A stretch of DNA of 64,000 nt, taken from assembly GCA_000384615.1 (NCBI GenBank), contig ARQU01000001.1, positions 213,685-277,684 on the forward strand, written 5' to 3'. Below the pieces are notes generated by a model. It searched no databases. It was not told where the DNA came from and saw only the letters and a program-made list of their open reading frames with translations. Source of the stretch: an alpha proteobacterium SCGC AAA536-G10 (GTDB taxonomy: Bacteria; Pseudomonadota; Alphaproteobacteria; Puniceispirillales; Marisalimonadaceae). A program made the position numbers and the translations under genes. Positions 43,034-53,533 of this stretch are shown piece by piece (the first letter of the stretch is position 1; every line of letters starts with the position of its first letter).

Positions 43034-45907
43034 ATGACTATAACTCTTGAACCAAACCAATTTCTTAAAGTTCGAAGTGCCAATGAACATAATTTAAAAA
43101 ACGTTAATATTAATATCCCTAAAAATAAATTAATTGTTATGACTGGAGTTTCTGGTTCTGGTAAAAGTTCACTCGCCTTTGATACAATTTATGCAGAAGG
43201 TCAAAGAAAATATGTAGAATCACTTTCAGCGTATGCACGACAATTCTTACAAATGATGCAAAAGCCTGATGTAGAATCTATTGAAGGCTTATCACCTGCA
43301 ATTTCAATTGAACAAAAATCTACTAATAAAAATCCAAGGTCTACGGTTGGCACAGTAACTGAAATATATGATTACATGAGACTTTTATGGGCAAGATTAG
43401 GAATTCCATATTCTCCAGCGACAGGTTTACCTATAGAAAGTCAAACTGTTAGTCAAATGGTTGATAAAATTTATAAAAAAAAAGACAACACCAAAATTTA
43501 CATACTATCCCCAATTGTAAGAGGAAGAAAAGGTGAATATAGAAAAGAATTTATAGATTTAAGGAAAAAAGGGTTTCAAAGACTTAGAATCAATAATGAA
43601 TTTTATGATATAGAAGAATTACCAACACTTGACAGATATAAAAAACACGATATTGAAGTTGTTGTTGATAGATTAATAATTAAAAAAACTACTGAGCAAG
43701 AAAATAAAGATTTATTGCAAAGGCTTGCAGATTCTGTTGAACTTTCATTACAATTATCAGACGGTTTGTTATATACCTTAGAGGTCGATACAAATAAAAA
43801 AGAAATATATTCATCTAATTTTTCCTGCCCTGAGAGTGGTTTTACGATTGATGAGATTGAACCTAGAATCTTCTCTTTTAACAATCCAGCTGGCGCATGT
43901 GATAAATGTGACGGATTAGGTAATGCTGTAGCATTTGATGTAAATCTAGTAGTTCCTGATGAAAGTATTTCTTTAAAAGATGGTGCAATTGCCCCTTGGG
44001 CTTTAAATACCAGTAAATTATATGTTCAAACGCTACAATCTCTGGCAAAACATTATAAATTTGATATTGAAAGTAAATTTTCAGATCTTTCAGATGATAT
44101 AAAACAGAGGCTTTTATATGGTTCTGGTGAAGAAAAAATTGAAATCGTATATAATGATGGAACCAGAGTTTATAGATCTAATAAAGCATTTGAAGGTGTA
44201 ATTCCAAATTTGGCTAGAAGACTAAAAGAAAGTGAAAGTAAGTGGGTTAAAGAAGAACTGGGTAGATTTCAATCTGATAAAGATTGTGATAAATGTAATG
44301 GAAAAAGACTTAAATTAGAAACTTTAGCGGTTAAAATTAATAAAAATGATATTGCAGATGTTTCTAGATTAACAATTGAAGACGCTAGAGAATGGTTTTT
44401 AAATCTAAATTCAATACTGAATGAACAAGAATTAGCAATTTCAAGGCAGGTTTTAAAAGAAATAAATGACCGACTTGGTTTTTTAACAAGTGTTGGGCTT
44501 TCTTATTTATCAATTTCTAGGAATAGTGGAACTTTATCTGGTGGAGAAAGTCAAAGAATACGTTTAGCTAGTCAAATTGGTTCTGGATTATCAGGAGTAT
44601 TATACGTACTTGACGAACCAAGCATTGGATTACACCAAAGAGATAATGAAAAATTATTACATACATTACAAAAATTAAGAGATCTTGGAAATACTGTTAT
44701 AGTTGTTGAACATGATGAAGAAGCTATTTTAATAGCAGATCATGTTGTAGACATTGGCCCAGGTGCTGGAATTAACGGTGGAGCAATTATAGCTGAAGGG
44801 ACACCTCAAGAAATTAAAAATAATAAAAATAGTATTACTGGAAATTATCTCTGTGGTATTAAAAAAATTGACGTTCCTAAAAAAAGAAGAAAAATTAATC
44901 CAAATAAACATATTATACTAAGAGGAGCCTCTGGAAACAACCTTCAAAATATTGATGTAGAGTTCCCCTTAGGAATCCTTACATGTGTTACTGGCGTGTC
45001 TGGTGGAGGGAAATCTACTTTAGTAATACAAACACTTCAAAAAAGTTTGTCTAAAATCTTAAATGGTAATAGTTCAATGCCTTCACCATATAAGTCAATA
45101 AATGGCATATCACAAATTGATAAAATTATAGACATTGATCAGTCACCTATAGGTAGAACTCCTAGATCAAACCCCGCCACTTATACTGGAGCCTTTAATC
45201 ATATTAGAGATTGGTTTGCGGGTCTACCTGAAGCAAAAGCGAGAGGTTATTTAGCAGGTAGATTTTCATTTAACGTAAAAGGGGGAAGATGTGAAGCATG
45301 TCAAGGTGACGGAGTAATAAAAATCGAAATGCATTTTTTACCTGATGTCTATGTAAAATGTGATCAATGTAAAGGGATGAGATATAATAGAGAAACATTA
45401 GATGTAAAGTGGAGAGATAAATCTATTTCTGACGTTTTGGATATGACTGTTTCAGAAGGAGCAGAACTTTTTAAGGCTGTGCCATTAATTTATGAAAAAT
45501 TAGAAACATTAGAAAGAGTTGGTTTAGGGTATATTAAAATTGGTCAACGATCTACAACGCTATCTGGCGGAGAAGCTCAAAGAATAAAGCTTGCAAAAGA
45601 GTTATCAAGGAAAGGAACAGGTAGAACCATTTACATATTAGATGAGCCAACAACAGGTCTACATTTTCACGATATAAAAAAGCTTTTAGAAGTTATGCAA
45701 GAACTCGTAGATAATGGCAATACAATGATTGTGATTGAACATAATCTTGATGTAATTAAGACAGCAGATCATATCATTGACTTAGGACCTGAAGGAGGTG
45801 ACAAAGGTGGATATGTAATTGCTCAAGGTACTCCTGAAGAAGTTGCTAAAGTGGAAGAAAGTCATACTGGTATTTTCCTAAAAAGAATATTAGGTAATAA
45901 AAAATAA
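43034..45907 (+). CDS. uvrA: Excinuclease ABC subunit A
   Basis: This 957-residue protein is the damage-recognition ATPase of nucleotide excision repair. It has two ABC-type ATP sites ([14 protein letters not shown] and [11 protein letters not shown], signatures LSGGESQR and LSGGEAQR). It also has zinc-binding CxxC pairs: [16 protein letters not shown], and CEACQGDG with CDQCKGMR. The length is normal for the family. It acts with UvrB and UvrC, whose genes are not in the window. The trmFO gene begins two bases after the stop, so the two are co-transcribed. Confidence 0.97.
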   Translation: MTITLEPNQFLKVRSANEHNLKNVNINIPKNKLIVMTGVSGSGKSSLAFDTIYAEGQRKYVESLSAYARQFLQMMQKPDVESIEGLSPAISIEQKSTNKNPRSTVGTVTEIYDYMRLLWARLGIPYSPATGLPIESQTVSQMVDKIYKKKDNTKIYILSPIVRGRKGEYRKEFIDLRKKGFQRLRINNEFYDIEELPTLDRYKKHDIEVVVDRLIIKKTTEQENKDLLQRLADSVELSLQLSDGLLYTLEVDTNKKEIYSSNFSCPESGFTIDEIEPRIFSFNNPAGACDKCDGLGNAVAFDVNLVVPDESISLKDGAIAPWALNTSKLYVQTLQSLAKHYKFDIESKFSDLSDDIKQRLLYGSGEEKIEIVYNDGTRVYRSNKAFEGVIPNLARRLKESESKWVKEELGRFQSDKDCDKCNGKRLKLETLAVKINKNDIADVSRLTIEDAREWFLNLNSILNEQELAISRQVLKEINDRLGFLTSVGLSYLSISRNSGTLSGGESQRIRLASQIGSGLSGVLYVLDEPSIGLHQRDNEKLLHTLQKLRDLGNTVIVVEHDEEAILIADHVVDIGPGAGINGGAIIAEGTPQEIKNNKNSITGNYLCGIKKIDVPKKRRKINPNKHIILRGASGNNLQNIDVEFPLGILTCVTGVSGGGKSTLVIQTLQKSLSKILNGNSSMPSPYKSINGISQIDKIIDIDQSPIGRTPRSNPATYTGAFNHIRDWFAGLPEAKARGYLAGRFSFNVKGGRCEACQGDGVIKIEMHFLPDVYVKCDQCKGMRYNRETLDVKWRDKSISDVLDMTVSEGAELFKAVPLIYEKLETLERVGLGYIKIGQRSTTLSGGEAQRIKLAKELSRKGTGRTIYILDEPTTGLHFHDIKKLLEVMQELVDNGNTMIVIEHNLDVIKTADHIIDLGPEGGDKGGYVIAQGTPEEVAKVEESHTGIFLKRILGNKK

Positions 45908-45908
45908 T

Positions 45909-47267
45909 ATGATAAATCAAAATAAAATTAGTGTTGTTGGTGGTGGTTTAGCTGGATGCGAGGCTGCTTATCAAATTTCTAAATTAGGAATTGATGTTGA
46001 CCTTTATGAAATGAGACCCGACACTAGAACTGAAGCTCATAATACTGAATATTTAGCTGAACTAGTGTGTTCTAATTCTTTTAGATCAGACGATAAAGAG
46101 TATAATGCAGTTGGAGTTTTACATGAAGAATTAAGAATGTCTGACTCGTTAATTATGAAAACTGCTGATTTGAATAAAGTACCTGCAGGTTCTGCTTTAG
46201 CTGTAGACAGAGATGATTTTACTAAAGAAATTAATAATATTATCAAAAGCAATTCAAAAATAAACATTATAAATAAAGAAGTTAAAAATCTTGATGAATT
46301 TAAAGACAAAATAGTAATTGTTTCCACAGGCCCATTAACGTCAGGTCATTTAACAGAGTATATTAAAAATAAAACATCTGAAAATTCATTAGCTTTTTAT
46401 GACGCAATAGCTCCAATTATTTACAAAGATACGATAAATATGACTATAGCTTGGAAACAGTCTAGATATGATAAGGGTGATGGAGATGATTATATAAACT
46501 GTCCGTTATCAAAAAAGGAATACTATGAGTTTATAGAAAAAGTTAAAAAAGCTCCTAAAATGGACTTCAAAAATTTTGAATATACACCATTCTTTCAGGG
46601 ATGTATGCCTATAGAAGAAATAATTAGAAGAGGTGACGAAACACTGCGTTATGGGCCTATGAAACCTGTAGGTTTAACAAACCCTAACAGTTGTGAAGAA
46701 CCGTATGCTATCGTTCAATTAAGGCAAGATAATAAATCTGGTACATTATTTAACATTGTTGGTTTTCAAACCAAGATGAAACATAGTGCACAAAAAGAAG
46801 TTTTTAAAACAATTCCTGGTTTGGAAGATGCTGAGTTTGCAAGACTTGGCGGTCTTCACAGAAATACATTTATAAAATCTCCCATATTATTAGATCAATA
46901 TTTACGTTTAAAAAAATCTCCAAATATTATTTTTGCTGGCCAAATCACTGGGGTTGAAGGCTATGTTGAATCTTCCGCAATAGGTTTGATTTCAGGCATG
47001 GTGGCTGCGCATGATTTTAAAAAAACTGATTTCAAACTACCACCAGATAATACAGCTCATGGAGCTTTATTAAAACATATTACAATGAATGCAAATCCAA
47101 AAACATTTCAACCTATGAACATTAATTTTGGTCTAATGCCTGATATAAACTTAACTAGTACAATTCAAAATAAAAAGAAATATTTGAAAGGCAGAGAAAA
47201 GAAAAAAATACAGGCTAATAATGCGTTAAACTCGTTTAAGAAATGGGTAGAAGAAATTAATATTTAA
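45909..47267 (+). CDS. trmFO: Methylenetetrahydrofolate-tRNA-(uracil-5-)-methyltransferase
   Basis: This 452-residue folate- and FAD-dependent enzyme makes 5-methyluridine at position 54 of tRNA. The FAD motif GGGLAGCEAAYQISKLG is at the N-terminus. The family blocks AEYLAELVCSNSFRSDD-like LVCSNSFRS, TFFQGCMPIEE-like FFQGCMPIEEI and QITGVEGYVES are present. The catalytic cysteines (Cys in LVCSNS and in GCMP) are in place. It starts two bases after uvrA and ends flush against the convergent secF stop. The folate cofactor links it loosely to folE elsewhere in the window. Confidence 0.96.
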   Translation: MINQNKISVVGGGLAGCEAAYQISKLGIDVDLYEMRPDTRTEAHNTEYLAELVCSNSFRSDDKEYNAVGVLHEELRMSDSLIMKTADLNKVPAGSALAVDRDDFTKEINNIIKSNSKINIINKEVKNLDEFKDKIVIVSTGPLTSGHLTEYIKNKTSENSLAFYDAIAPIIYKDTINMTIAWKQSRYDKGDGDDYINCPLSKKEYYEFIEKVKKAPKMDFKNFEYTPFFQGCMPIEEIIRRGDETLRYGPMKPVGLTNPNSCEEPYAIVQLRQDNKSGTLFNIVGFQTKMKHSAQKEVFKTIPGLEDAEFARLGGLHRNTFIKSPILLDQYLRLKKSPNIIFAGQITGVEGYVESSAIGLISGMVAAHDFKKTDFKLPPDNTAHGALLKHITMNANPKTFQPMNINFGLMPDINLTSTIQNKKKYLKGREKKKIQANNALNSFKKWVEEINI

Positions 47268-48209
47268 TTATCTTTCATATTCTGGAACATTTGATTGCTC
47301 CGCTACTTTATCTCCTTTATTAATATTAAAAAATGTCAGTAACGAAACTGCAACAAAAATTGAAGAAAATGTTCCTATTAATACTCCCCATATCATTGCA
47401 AGAGCAAAATCAGACAATACAGCACCACCAAAAAAGAAAATAATAAATAAAGCTATTAGCGTAGTAACTGATGTTATTACAGTTCTAGATAAGGTTTCGT
47501 TAATAGATTTATTATAAATAAAGTAATGGTCTTTTGACTTATATCTTCTTAAATTTTCTCTAACTCTATCAAAAATAACCACAGTATCATTTATTGAATA
47601 TCCAGCAGTTGTTAAAATAGCTGCGATTGTAGCTAAGTTAAACTCTAATTGGAGGATAGAAAATAGGCCAACTGTAGTTAAAACATCGTGAGTTAAAGCA
47701 ATAATTGCAGCAATCGAAAATTGCCACTCAAACCTAAACCAAATATAGACCATGATTGATAACAAAGCTAAAGAAACAGCTAACATTCCTGCAGTTTTTA
47801 ACTCATCACCAACAACTGGACCAACAAATTCGGATCTTCTTACATTGTAATCTTTATCAGTAACAGATTTAACTTTTTCAATCATAGCAATTTGTTGTTT
47901 TTGGTCACCATCTTGCTTTTGAATTCTAACTAAAAAATCTGTTTCTTTTCCAAAGTTTTGTATTGAAACTTCACCAGCGTTTAAAGTTGAAACTTTATTT
48001 CTTAGATCATCAATGTTGCTATTATTTGAATTATTACTTCTTAATTCTAGTAATATTCCACCTTTAAAATCAATGCCATAGTTCAAATTATTAATTAACA
48101 AACTTACGAAAGTTCCTAAAATTATTATAGCCGAAAAAATAAAAGCGATTTTTTTAAAACGTAAAAAATCAAAGTTTGTATCACTTGGAATTAATCTTAA
48201 TAATTTCAT
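47268..48209 (-). CDS. secF: Protein translocase subunit SecF
   Basis: This 313-residue inner-membrane protein has six spans, a periplasmic domain between the first two, and the SecF motif YGIDFKGGILLE. The TTAGYSINDTVVIFDRVREN block is typical of SecD/SecF. With SecD it uses the proton motive force to complete export through SecYEG. The gene starts nine bases after secD and its stop abuts the trmFO stop with no gap. Confidence 0.96.
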   Translation of the reverse strand: MKLLRLIPSDTNFDFLRFKKIAFIFSAIIILGTFVSLLINNLNYGIDFKGGILLELRSNNSNNSNIDDLRNKVSTLNAGEVSIQNFGKETDFLVRIQKQDGDQKQQIAMIEKVKSVTDKDYNVRRSEFVGPVVGDELKTAGMLAVSLALLSIMVYIWFRFEWQFSIAAIIALTHDVLTTVGLFSILQLEFNLATIAAILTTAGYSINDTVVIFDRVRENLRRYKSKDHYFIYNKSINETLSRTVITSVTTLIALFIIFFFGGAVLSDFALAMIWGVLIGTFSSIFVAVSLLTFFNINKGDKVAEQSNVPEYER

Positions 48210-48218
48210 ATCTAAACC

Positions 48219-49781
48219 TTAAAATAAAATATTATTAATATCTTTTCTTTTTGAATAGAATAAAACAAGATATTTAGTTATAATAATTGCAGTAAACATA
48301 GAAGTGGCTATTCCTATCATCAAAGTAACTGAAAAACCTTTTATAGGGCCACTTCCAAATGAAAACAATGCAAAAGCAGCAAATAATGTTGTTAAATTAG
48401 CATCGACAATTGTTGAAATAGCTCTTTGAAAACCAGCTTCAATAGCATCTACAATTTTTCTTCCGGCATTAAACTCTTCTTTAATACGTTCAAAAATCAA
48501 AACATTTGCATCTACAGCCATGCCCATTGTTAAAACTATTCCAGCAATGCCTGGTAACGTAAGAGTTGCTTGAATCATGCTTAATAAAGCTATTATAAAA
48601 ATTATGTTACAACAAAGAGCAATATTGGCAAATATCCCAAATATACCATAAGTTATTAACATAAAAAACATAACGGCTATTAAGCCTATTGTACTAGCTA
48701 TCTTACCCGATGATATTGAATCACTACCCAACCCTGGCCCAACTGAACGTTCTTCTAAAATAATCATTGGTGCAGGCAATGCTCCTGATCTAAGAACTAA
48801 TGCTAGATCATTTGTTTCTTGGACACTAAAAGCCCCTGTTATTTGACCTGTTGAAAAAATTTGGGTTTGAATAACAGGTGCACTTACAACTTTACCATCT
48901 AGGACAATGGCAAAAGCTCTACCAACATGCTTACCAGTAACTCTTCCAAATTTTTTACCTCCTAAGGGTGTTAATTGGAATGAAACAGAGGGACTATTGT
49001 TTCTGTCAAAAGTAGGACTGGCATCTTTTAACATTTCTCCAGAAACCATTACTCTCTTATTAACCATATAGAAACGATCAGAATTTTTATCTTCCGGTAA
49101 CACAATGTAACCTGGAGGAGATTTTGAGCTTTCATTAATATCTTCAGATAAAATTGTAGGATGAACTAGTTGAAAGTTTAATTTAGCAGTTTTTCCAAGT
49201 AATTTTTTTATACGACTTGGATCGTCTAAACCTGGTAATTGAACAATTATTCTATCAATTCCTTGTTGCTGAATACTAGGCTCATTAGTTCCAGTTTCAT
49301 CTATTCTTCTTCTGACTATTTCAATTGCTTGCATCATTGTTGTTTTAGTAATTTTTTGTTTATTAGCATTAGAGAATTTAATTTTAAAAATATCAGTGTT
49401 ATTCTCAACAATTAAATTTTTATCTATGCCTAACATAACAGATTTTATTTTTTCAACAGATATCCCTCTGCGCATTTGAAAAGAAACAACATTTTCCTTT
49501 ATTTTTAATTTCTTATAACCAATTTTTGATTTTCTAAGAGAGGATCTAATATCAGACATTAAAGATTCTAATTTTTCAGCAAATACTACTTCCATATCAG
49601 CTTTTAATAACAGATATGATCCACCTTTTAAATCTAAACCAAGATTAATTTTTTTTCCTGGCAATAAACTAATTGAATTATTTTGTAGAGAACTATTAAA
49701 AAAATTAGGTGCGGCATATACTAGACCTAAAAAAACACTAAAAAGTATTAGAATAATCCGAATTTTAGATAAGCTTTTCAT
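48219..49781 (-). CDS. secD: Protein translocase subunit SecD
   Basis: This 520-residue partner of SecF has the LGLDLKGGSYLLL motif after the first span and a large periplasmic region (including TGTNEPSIQQQGIDRIIVQL). The cytoplasmic-side GMAVDANVLIFERIKEE block precedes the last spans. It pulls secreted proteins out of the Sec channel. Gene order yajC-secD-secF is the common bacterial one and is kept here, with 42 bases between yajC and secD. Confidence 0.97.
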   Translation of the reverse strand: MKSLSKIRIILILFSVFLGLVYAAPNFFNSSLQNNSISLLPGKKINLGLDLKGGSYLLLKADMEVVFAEKLESLMSDIRSSLRKSKIGYKKLKIKENVVSFQMRRGISVEKIKSVMLGIDKNLIVENNTDIFKIKFSNANKQKITKTTMMQAIEIVRRRIDETGTNEPSIQQQGIDRIIVQLPGLDDPSRIKKLLGKTAKLNFQLVHPTILSEDINESSKSPPGYIVLPEDKNSDRFYMVNKRVMVSGEMLKDASPTFDRNNSPSVSFQLTPLGGKKFGRVTGKHVGRAFAIVLDGKVVSAPVIQTQIFSTGQITGAFSVQETNDLALVLRSGALPAPMIILEERSVGPGLGSDSISSGKIASTIGLIAVMFFMLITYGIFGIFANIALCCNIIFIIALLSMIQATLTLPGIAGIVLTMGMAVDANVLIFERIKEEFNAGRKIVDAIEAGFQRAISTIVDANLTTLFAAFALFSFGSGPIKGFSVTLMIGIATSMFTAIIITKYLVLFYSKRKDINNILF

Positions 49782-49823
49782 TTTTTATCACTTTTTTACA
49801 TGTTTAAGGAGTGAAAAATTTAG

Positions 49824-50195
49824 TTATTTTTTAGATTTTGGTTTATTTTTATTTTCAACCACTTTAATTTTTTCTTCACCTCTTACTTCAGAAATCATTT
49901 GTCTTGCCAATTCTACGGTTACACCTGAAGAAATTTCTACACTTACTGTTTCAGACCCATCAACAGCTTTAGTAACAACTCCAAGAATTCCTCCTGCTGT
50001 TAGAACTTTGTTTCCCCTTTTTAAACTTTCAACCATTAATTTGTGTTGTTTAACTCTTTTTTGTTGAGGTCTTATTAACAAAAAATAAAATATTATAAAA
50101 ATTAAAACAAATGGCAGAAGTCCTTGTAAAGAAAATCCTCCAGCTCCTCCAGCTGCAGATTGAGCGAATGCACTTGAAATCATTGGTAACTCCAT
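49824..50195 (-). CDS. yajC: Preprotein translocase subunit YajC
   Basis: This 123-residue protein has one membrane span (LPFVLIFIIFYFLLIRPQQK), the YajC signature RPQQKRVKQHK right after it, and a cytoplasmic domain with the GGILGVVTKAVD block. It binds the SecDF complex. The start has no strong ribosome site but the family often begins near this point. It is divergent from the DUF815 gene and leads the secD-secF operon. Confidence 0.94.
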   Translation of the reverse strand: MELPMISSAFAQSAAGGAGGFSLQGLLPFVLIFIIFYFLLIRPQQKRVKQHKLMVESLKRGNKVLTAGGILGVVTKAVDGSETVSVEISSGVTVELARQMISEVRGEEKIKVVENKNKPKSKK

Positions 50196-50302
50196 AAAAA
50201 TCTAAAATTTAGTTACCAACTTATATAAAAAAAATCTAAGAAAGACCATAGATAAATTCCTAAAAATATATATATTACTACTTTAACGATTTAGGCTCTC
50301 AA

Positions 50303-51169
50303 ATGATTAATAACGATAATACAATTTTTTTATTAGAACGTATAGCAAACGCTTTGGATAGATTAGCACCACCAAAAAAAAATATAGATGGTTTAAACAA
50401 AAGTGAGGGATTTGTTTATGACTCAAAGTCAGGACTTATTAGACCGATAGAAGATATTAATCGTATTCCAATTTCACTTCTTCAAGGCATTGAACCACAA
50501 AAAAAGTTGCTTCTTGATAACACATTAAATTTTTCTCAAAACTTAACAGCTAATAATGCGCTCTTATGGGGAGCAAGAGGAACCGGAAAATCTTCTTTGG
50601 TTAAAGCTGTACATGCAGAAATTTTATTAATGACAAAATCTACAAATTTAAAATTAGTTGAAATTCATCGTGAAGATATTTCTGAACTTCCAGAATTACT
50701 TTATCTATTATCGCAAAATAAAAATTTTAAATTTATCTTATTATGTGATGACTTATCATTTGATGCTGGAGAAAACACTTATAAAAGCCTTAAAGCTGCA
50801 TTAGACGGCGGAATTGAAGGAAAGCCTAACAATGTAATTTTTTATGCAACATCTAATAGAAGACACTTAATGCCAAGAGATATGATGGAAAATGAAAAAT
50901 CAACAGCTATTAATCCATCTGAGTCTGTAGAAGAAAAGGTTTCTTTATCAGACAGATTTGGATTATGGATAGGTTTTCATAACATGTCTCAAGATACATT
51001 TTTAGAAATAGTTTATGGATATTGTGACGAATTTAAAATATCAATCGACAAAAATATTTTAAAATTGGAGGCACTTGAATGGTCAATTACAAGAGGAGCC
51101 AGATCAGGAAGAGTTGCTTGGCAATTCATACAAGATTTAGCTGGAAGAAAAAAAATTAAAATATATTAA
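50303..51169 (+). CDS. DUF815 AAA-family ATPase
   Basis: This 288-residue cytoplasmic ATPase has Walker A GARGTGKSS and Walker B FILLCDDLSF, a sensor-1 asparagine in VIFYATSNRRH and an arginine-rich end. It matches COG2607/DUF815, a conserved family without assigned role that is often encoded in this place in alphaproteobacteria. The residues LSDRFGLWIGF look like a sensor or arginine-finger region. The stop overlaps the convergent NlpD-like gene by four bases. The function is unknown; a loader or chaperone role is common for such AAA proteins. Confidence 0.88.
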   Translation: MINNDNTIFLLERIANALDRLAPPKKNIDGLNKSEGFVYDSKSGLIRPIEDINRIPISLLQGIEPQKKLLLDNTLNFSQNLTANNALLWGARGTGKSSLVKAVHAEILLMTKSTNLKLVEIHREDISELPELLYLLSQNKNFKFILLCDDLSFDAGENTYKSLKAALDGGIEGKPNNVIFYATSNRRHLMPRDMMENEKSTAINPSESVEEKVSLSDRFGLWIGFHNMSQDTFLEIVYGYCDEFKISIDKNILKLEALEWSITRGARSGRVAWQFIQDLAGRKKIKIY

Positions 51170-52074
51170 TTTAGATAATTTACTGGATTAATAGGAGTTC
51201 TGTTGTATCTTAATTGGAAATGAAATAACCCATTGTCTGAGGAAGTATAGGCTATAACTTCACCTTTTTTAATTGTGTCACCTTGTTTTACGTTATATTT
51301 ACCTAAATTTGAATACGCTGATAACCAACCATTTTTATGCTTAACAAGAATAAGATTCCCAAATTTTTTAATTTGGGATCCAATAAAAGCAATTTTTCCA
51401 TCGTACGTAGAATGAATTGGTCTATTTTCACCTAATTTTATATCAATTCCATCATAATGTTGTCCCTTGCCAAATTTACCAAAACTTTTAGTAACAGTAC
51501 CTTTTGCAGGCCAAATAAATTTAGGTGAATTTTTAATTAAGTTTTTATTATTTTTATTAGATTTAGAAACTACTAATTTAGATCCATAAACTTTTTCATT
51601 AACTATTAAGTCAACAACAGAATAGTCTCTTATTTTTGGAATTAAAATTTTGTTGCCCACTATTAATTTATATGGTTTTTTCAGTTTATTAAGTATAATA
51701 ATATCTGATTTATTAACTGCGAATCTTAAAGAAATTTTGTCAAGAGTGTCATCATTCTTTATTACGTATAGGTTTTTATTTCTTAAAAATAAAATTTGGT
51801 TAAACTTTAAATTATAGGGCTTTGAAAGCTTATTATCCTCAATAATATCTTTTGGAATAACATTATATTTATTTGCAATGCTATAAATTGTTTCATTTTC
51901 TTTTACCATTATCATACCATTTAAAGGTATGTTGTTTTTAATAAATTCTTCATATTTATTGAAAACTAAAGCTTTAGTCTCAGGCGCATAGTCATTTTTT
52001 ATACCTTCAACCAAGTTATTTGTTTGGCAACCAAACATAAAAAAAGCTATTATAATTAAATGAAGTTTTAACAA
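51166..52074 (-). CDS. NlpD/EnvC-like lipoprotein with LysM and degenerate M23 domain
   Basis: The protein is about 302 residues from the TTG at 52074, which has GGAG nine bases upstream; an ATG at 52098 has none. A lipoprotein-like signal ends in FMFGC. Two LysM repeats (about 55-97 and 100-145) bind peptidoglycan, and a C-terminal LytM/M23 domain follows. The first metal motif is kept (HYDGID), but the other usual ligands are lost: YAHL is YSNL, and HxH is LFH. This fits a non-catalytic activator of amidases, as NlpD and EnvC are. The place after surE and pcm is also where E. coli nlpD lies. Confidence 0.85.
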   Translation of the reverse strand: MLKLHLIIIAFFMFGCQTNNLVEGIKNDYAPETKALVFNKYEEFIKNNIPLNGMIMVKENETIYSIANKYNVIPKDIIEDNKLSKPYNLKFNQILFLRNKNLYVIKNDDTLDKISLRFAVNKSDIIILNKLKKPYKLIVGNKILIPKIRDYSVVDLIVNEKVYGSKLVVSKSNKNNKNLIKNSPKFIWPAKGTVTKSFGKFGKGQHYDGIDIKLGENRPIHSTYDGKIAFIGSQIKKFGNLILVKHKNGWLSAYSNLGKYNVKQGDTIKKGEVIAYTSSDNGLFHFQLRYNRTPINPVNYLN

Positions 52075-52124
52075 TTTTAATTCTCCATAGTAAATCATTA
52101 ATGTTTCAAAAAATTAAAAGTTAT

Positions 52125-52769
52125 TCAATCTTTTTCAGTAATTAATGGTACAAAACTAACTTTACCTAAATCTTCCCAAACGTCGTCATTTCTGTCATTT
52201 CCTATTGTAATTTTCTTTAGTCTTTGATGAGTATTTGTTTTGCCTATTGGTACAACACATGAACCATTAATTCTAATTTGATTTAATAATCTATCATCTA
52301 TTTTTTTTACTGCACATGTTATTATCATGTGATCAAAAGGTGCTAATTTTGGCCAGCCTAAAAAACCATCTCCATATTCAGATATAATATTCGTTAATTT
52401 AAGCTTTTTAAAACAACTTTGAGCATTAACAAGTAGTGGCTTTATTCTCTCTATAGAATAAACCCTTCTAGATAAAAGAGATAAAATTGAAGTTTGATAA
52501 CCAGAACCGGTACCTATTTCTAAAATCACTTCGTTACCCTTTAGTGATAAAGCCTCAGTCATAAGTGCAACAATATAAGGTTGACTAATTGTTTGCTCAA
52601 AACCAATGGGTAAAGGGTTATTTTCATAAGCATATGATTGAAATGTAGATGGCAAAAAGATTTCTCTTGGAATTTTCTCTATGGCTGAAAGAACATCATT
52701 AGATGAAATGCCCATTGATCTCAAATCCATTATAAGATTAGCCTTTTGAATAGAGGTTTCATATAACAT
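52125..52769 (-). CDS. pcm: Protein-L-isoaspartate O-methyltransferase
   Basis: This 214-residue enzyme uses S-adenosylmethionine to repair isoaspartyl residues in aged proteins. The signature TISQPYIVALMTEAL is followed by the SAM motif EIGTGSGYQTSILS and the post-motif stretch of the family. It begins immediately after the surE stop with no gap. It precedes the NlpD-like gene by about 50 bases, the classical surE-pcm-nlpD order. Confidence 0.95.
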   Translation of the reverse strand: MLYETSIQKANLIMDLRSMGISSNDVLSAIEKIPREIFLPSTFQSYAYENNPLPIGFEQTISQPYIVALMTEALSLKGNEVILEIGTGSGYQTSILSLLSRRVYSIERIKPLLVNAQSCFKKLKLTNIISEYGDGFLGWPKLAPFDHMIITCAVKKIDDRLLNQIRINGSCVVPIGKTNTHQRLKKITIGNDRNDDVWEDLGKVSFVPLITEKD

Positions 52770-53528
52770 CTAAGAGATCTTCAAATTATTTATTATTAAA
52801 TAATTAGTCAAATTTAATAATAATGGAGTAATTGAAATTTTATTTTTTTTCAAAGTTTCTAAATCTGAATTTAACAAGCACTCATTGTGATTTATCATTC
52901 TTCCGATGCTGAAAGAATTATTATCTTCACTAAAAATAATTTCATCTGCCTTTTTTTGGGATGCTAACTCAGTAAACAAATAATCTTTATTTTTTATAAT
53001 TTCTGAAAAAATAAATGGAAAATTAACGTTATAAAATTTTGGATGACCTACTTTTAAATCAAGTATATAATTTATAACATTATAAGCATTGTTTTTAGAA
53101 TTCTTATAGGAATAGATATCATTATCTCCACCAAATTGACTTAACGCAATAGAGTTAATTCCTCTTACTGCGCCTTCCCATGCAGCAGCTACAGTACCTG
53201 AATAAGACACCTCATCACCAATATTACTACCTGCATTAATGCCACTTAAAATTAGATCAGGTTTATCTGACTTAAAAATATGATTTAAAGCAAAAATCAT
53301 ACAATCTGTAGGTGTTCCATCTACAATCCAATTATAATTGGATATTTTTTTATAGTTGATATTATTTCTAATAGTTATAGATTTAGATTTGGCAGACTGA
53401 TTTTTTTTAGGAGAAATCACATATACATTTTTCCCAAGCTTTTCTGCAATTTCTAATAATATTTTTATACCAATAGCATCATAACCATCATCATTTGTTA
53501 TAAGAATATTGTTTAATTTTTTATTCAT
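52770..53528 (-). CDS. surE: 5'/3'-nucleotidase SurE
   Basis: This 252-residue phosphatase removes phosphate from nucleoside 5'- and 3'-monophosphates. The metal motif ITNDDGYDAIGI at the N-terminus and NAGSNIGDEVSYSGTVAAA in the centre (with the conserved GSN and SGT) define the family. It lies five bases after serS and directly before pcm. It probably helps salvage nucleotides in stationary phase, like its relatives. Confidence 0.95.
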   Translation of the reverse strand: MNKKLNNILITNDDGYDAIGIKILLEIAEKLGKNVYVISPKKNQSAKSKSITIRNNINYKKISNYNWIVDGTPTDCMIFALNHIFKSDKPDLILSGINAGSNIGDEVSYSGTVAAAWEGAVRGINSIALSQFGGDNDIYSYKNSKNNAYNVINYILDLKVGHPKFYNVNFPFIFSEIIKNKDYLFTELASQKKADEIIFSEDNNSFSIGRMINHNECLLNSDLETLKKNKISITPLLLNLTNYLIINNLKIS

Positions 53529-53533
53529 GTATT

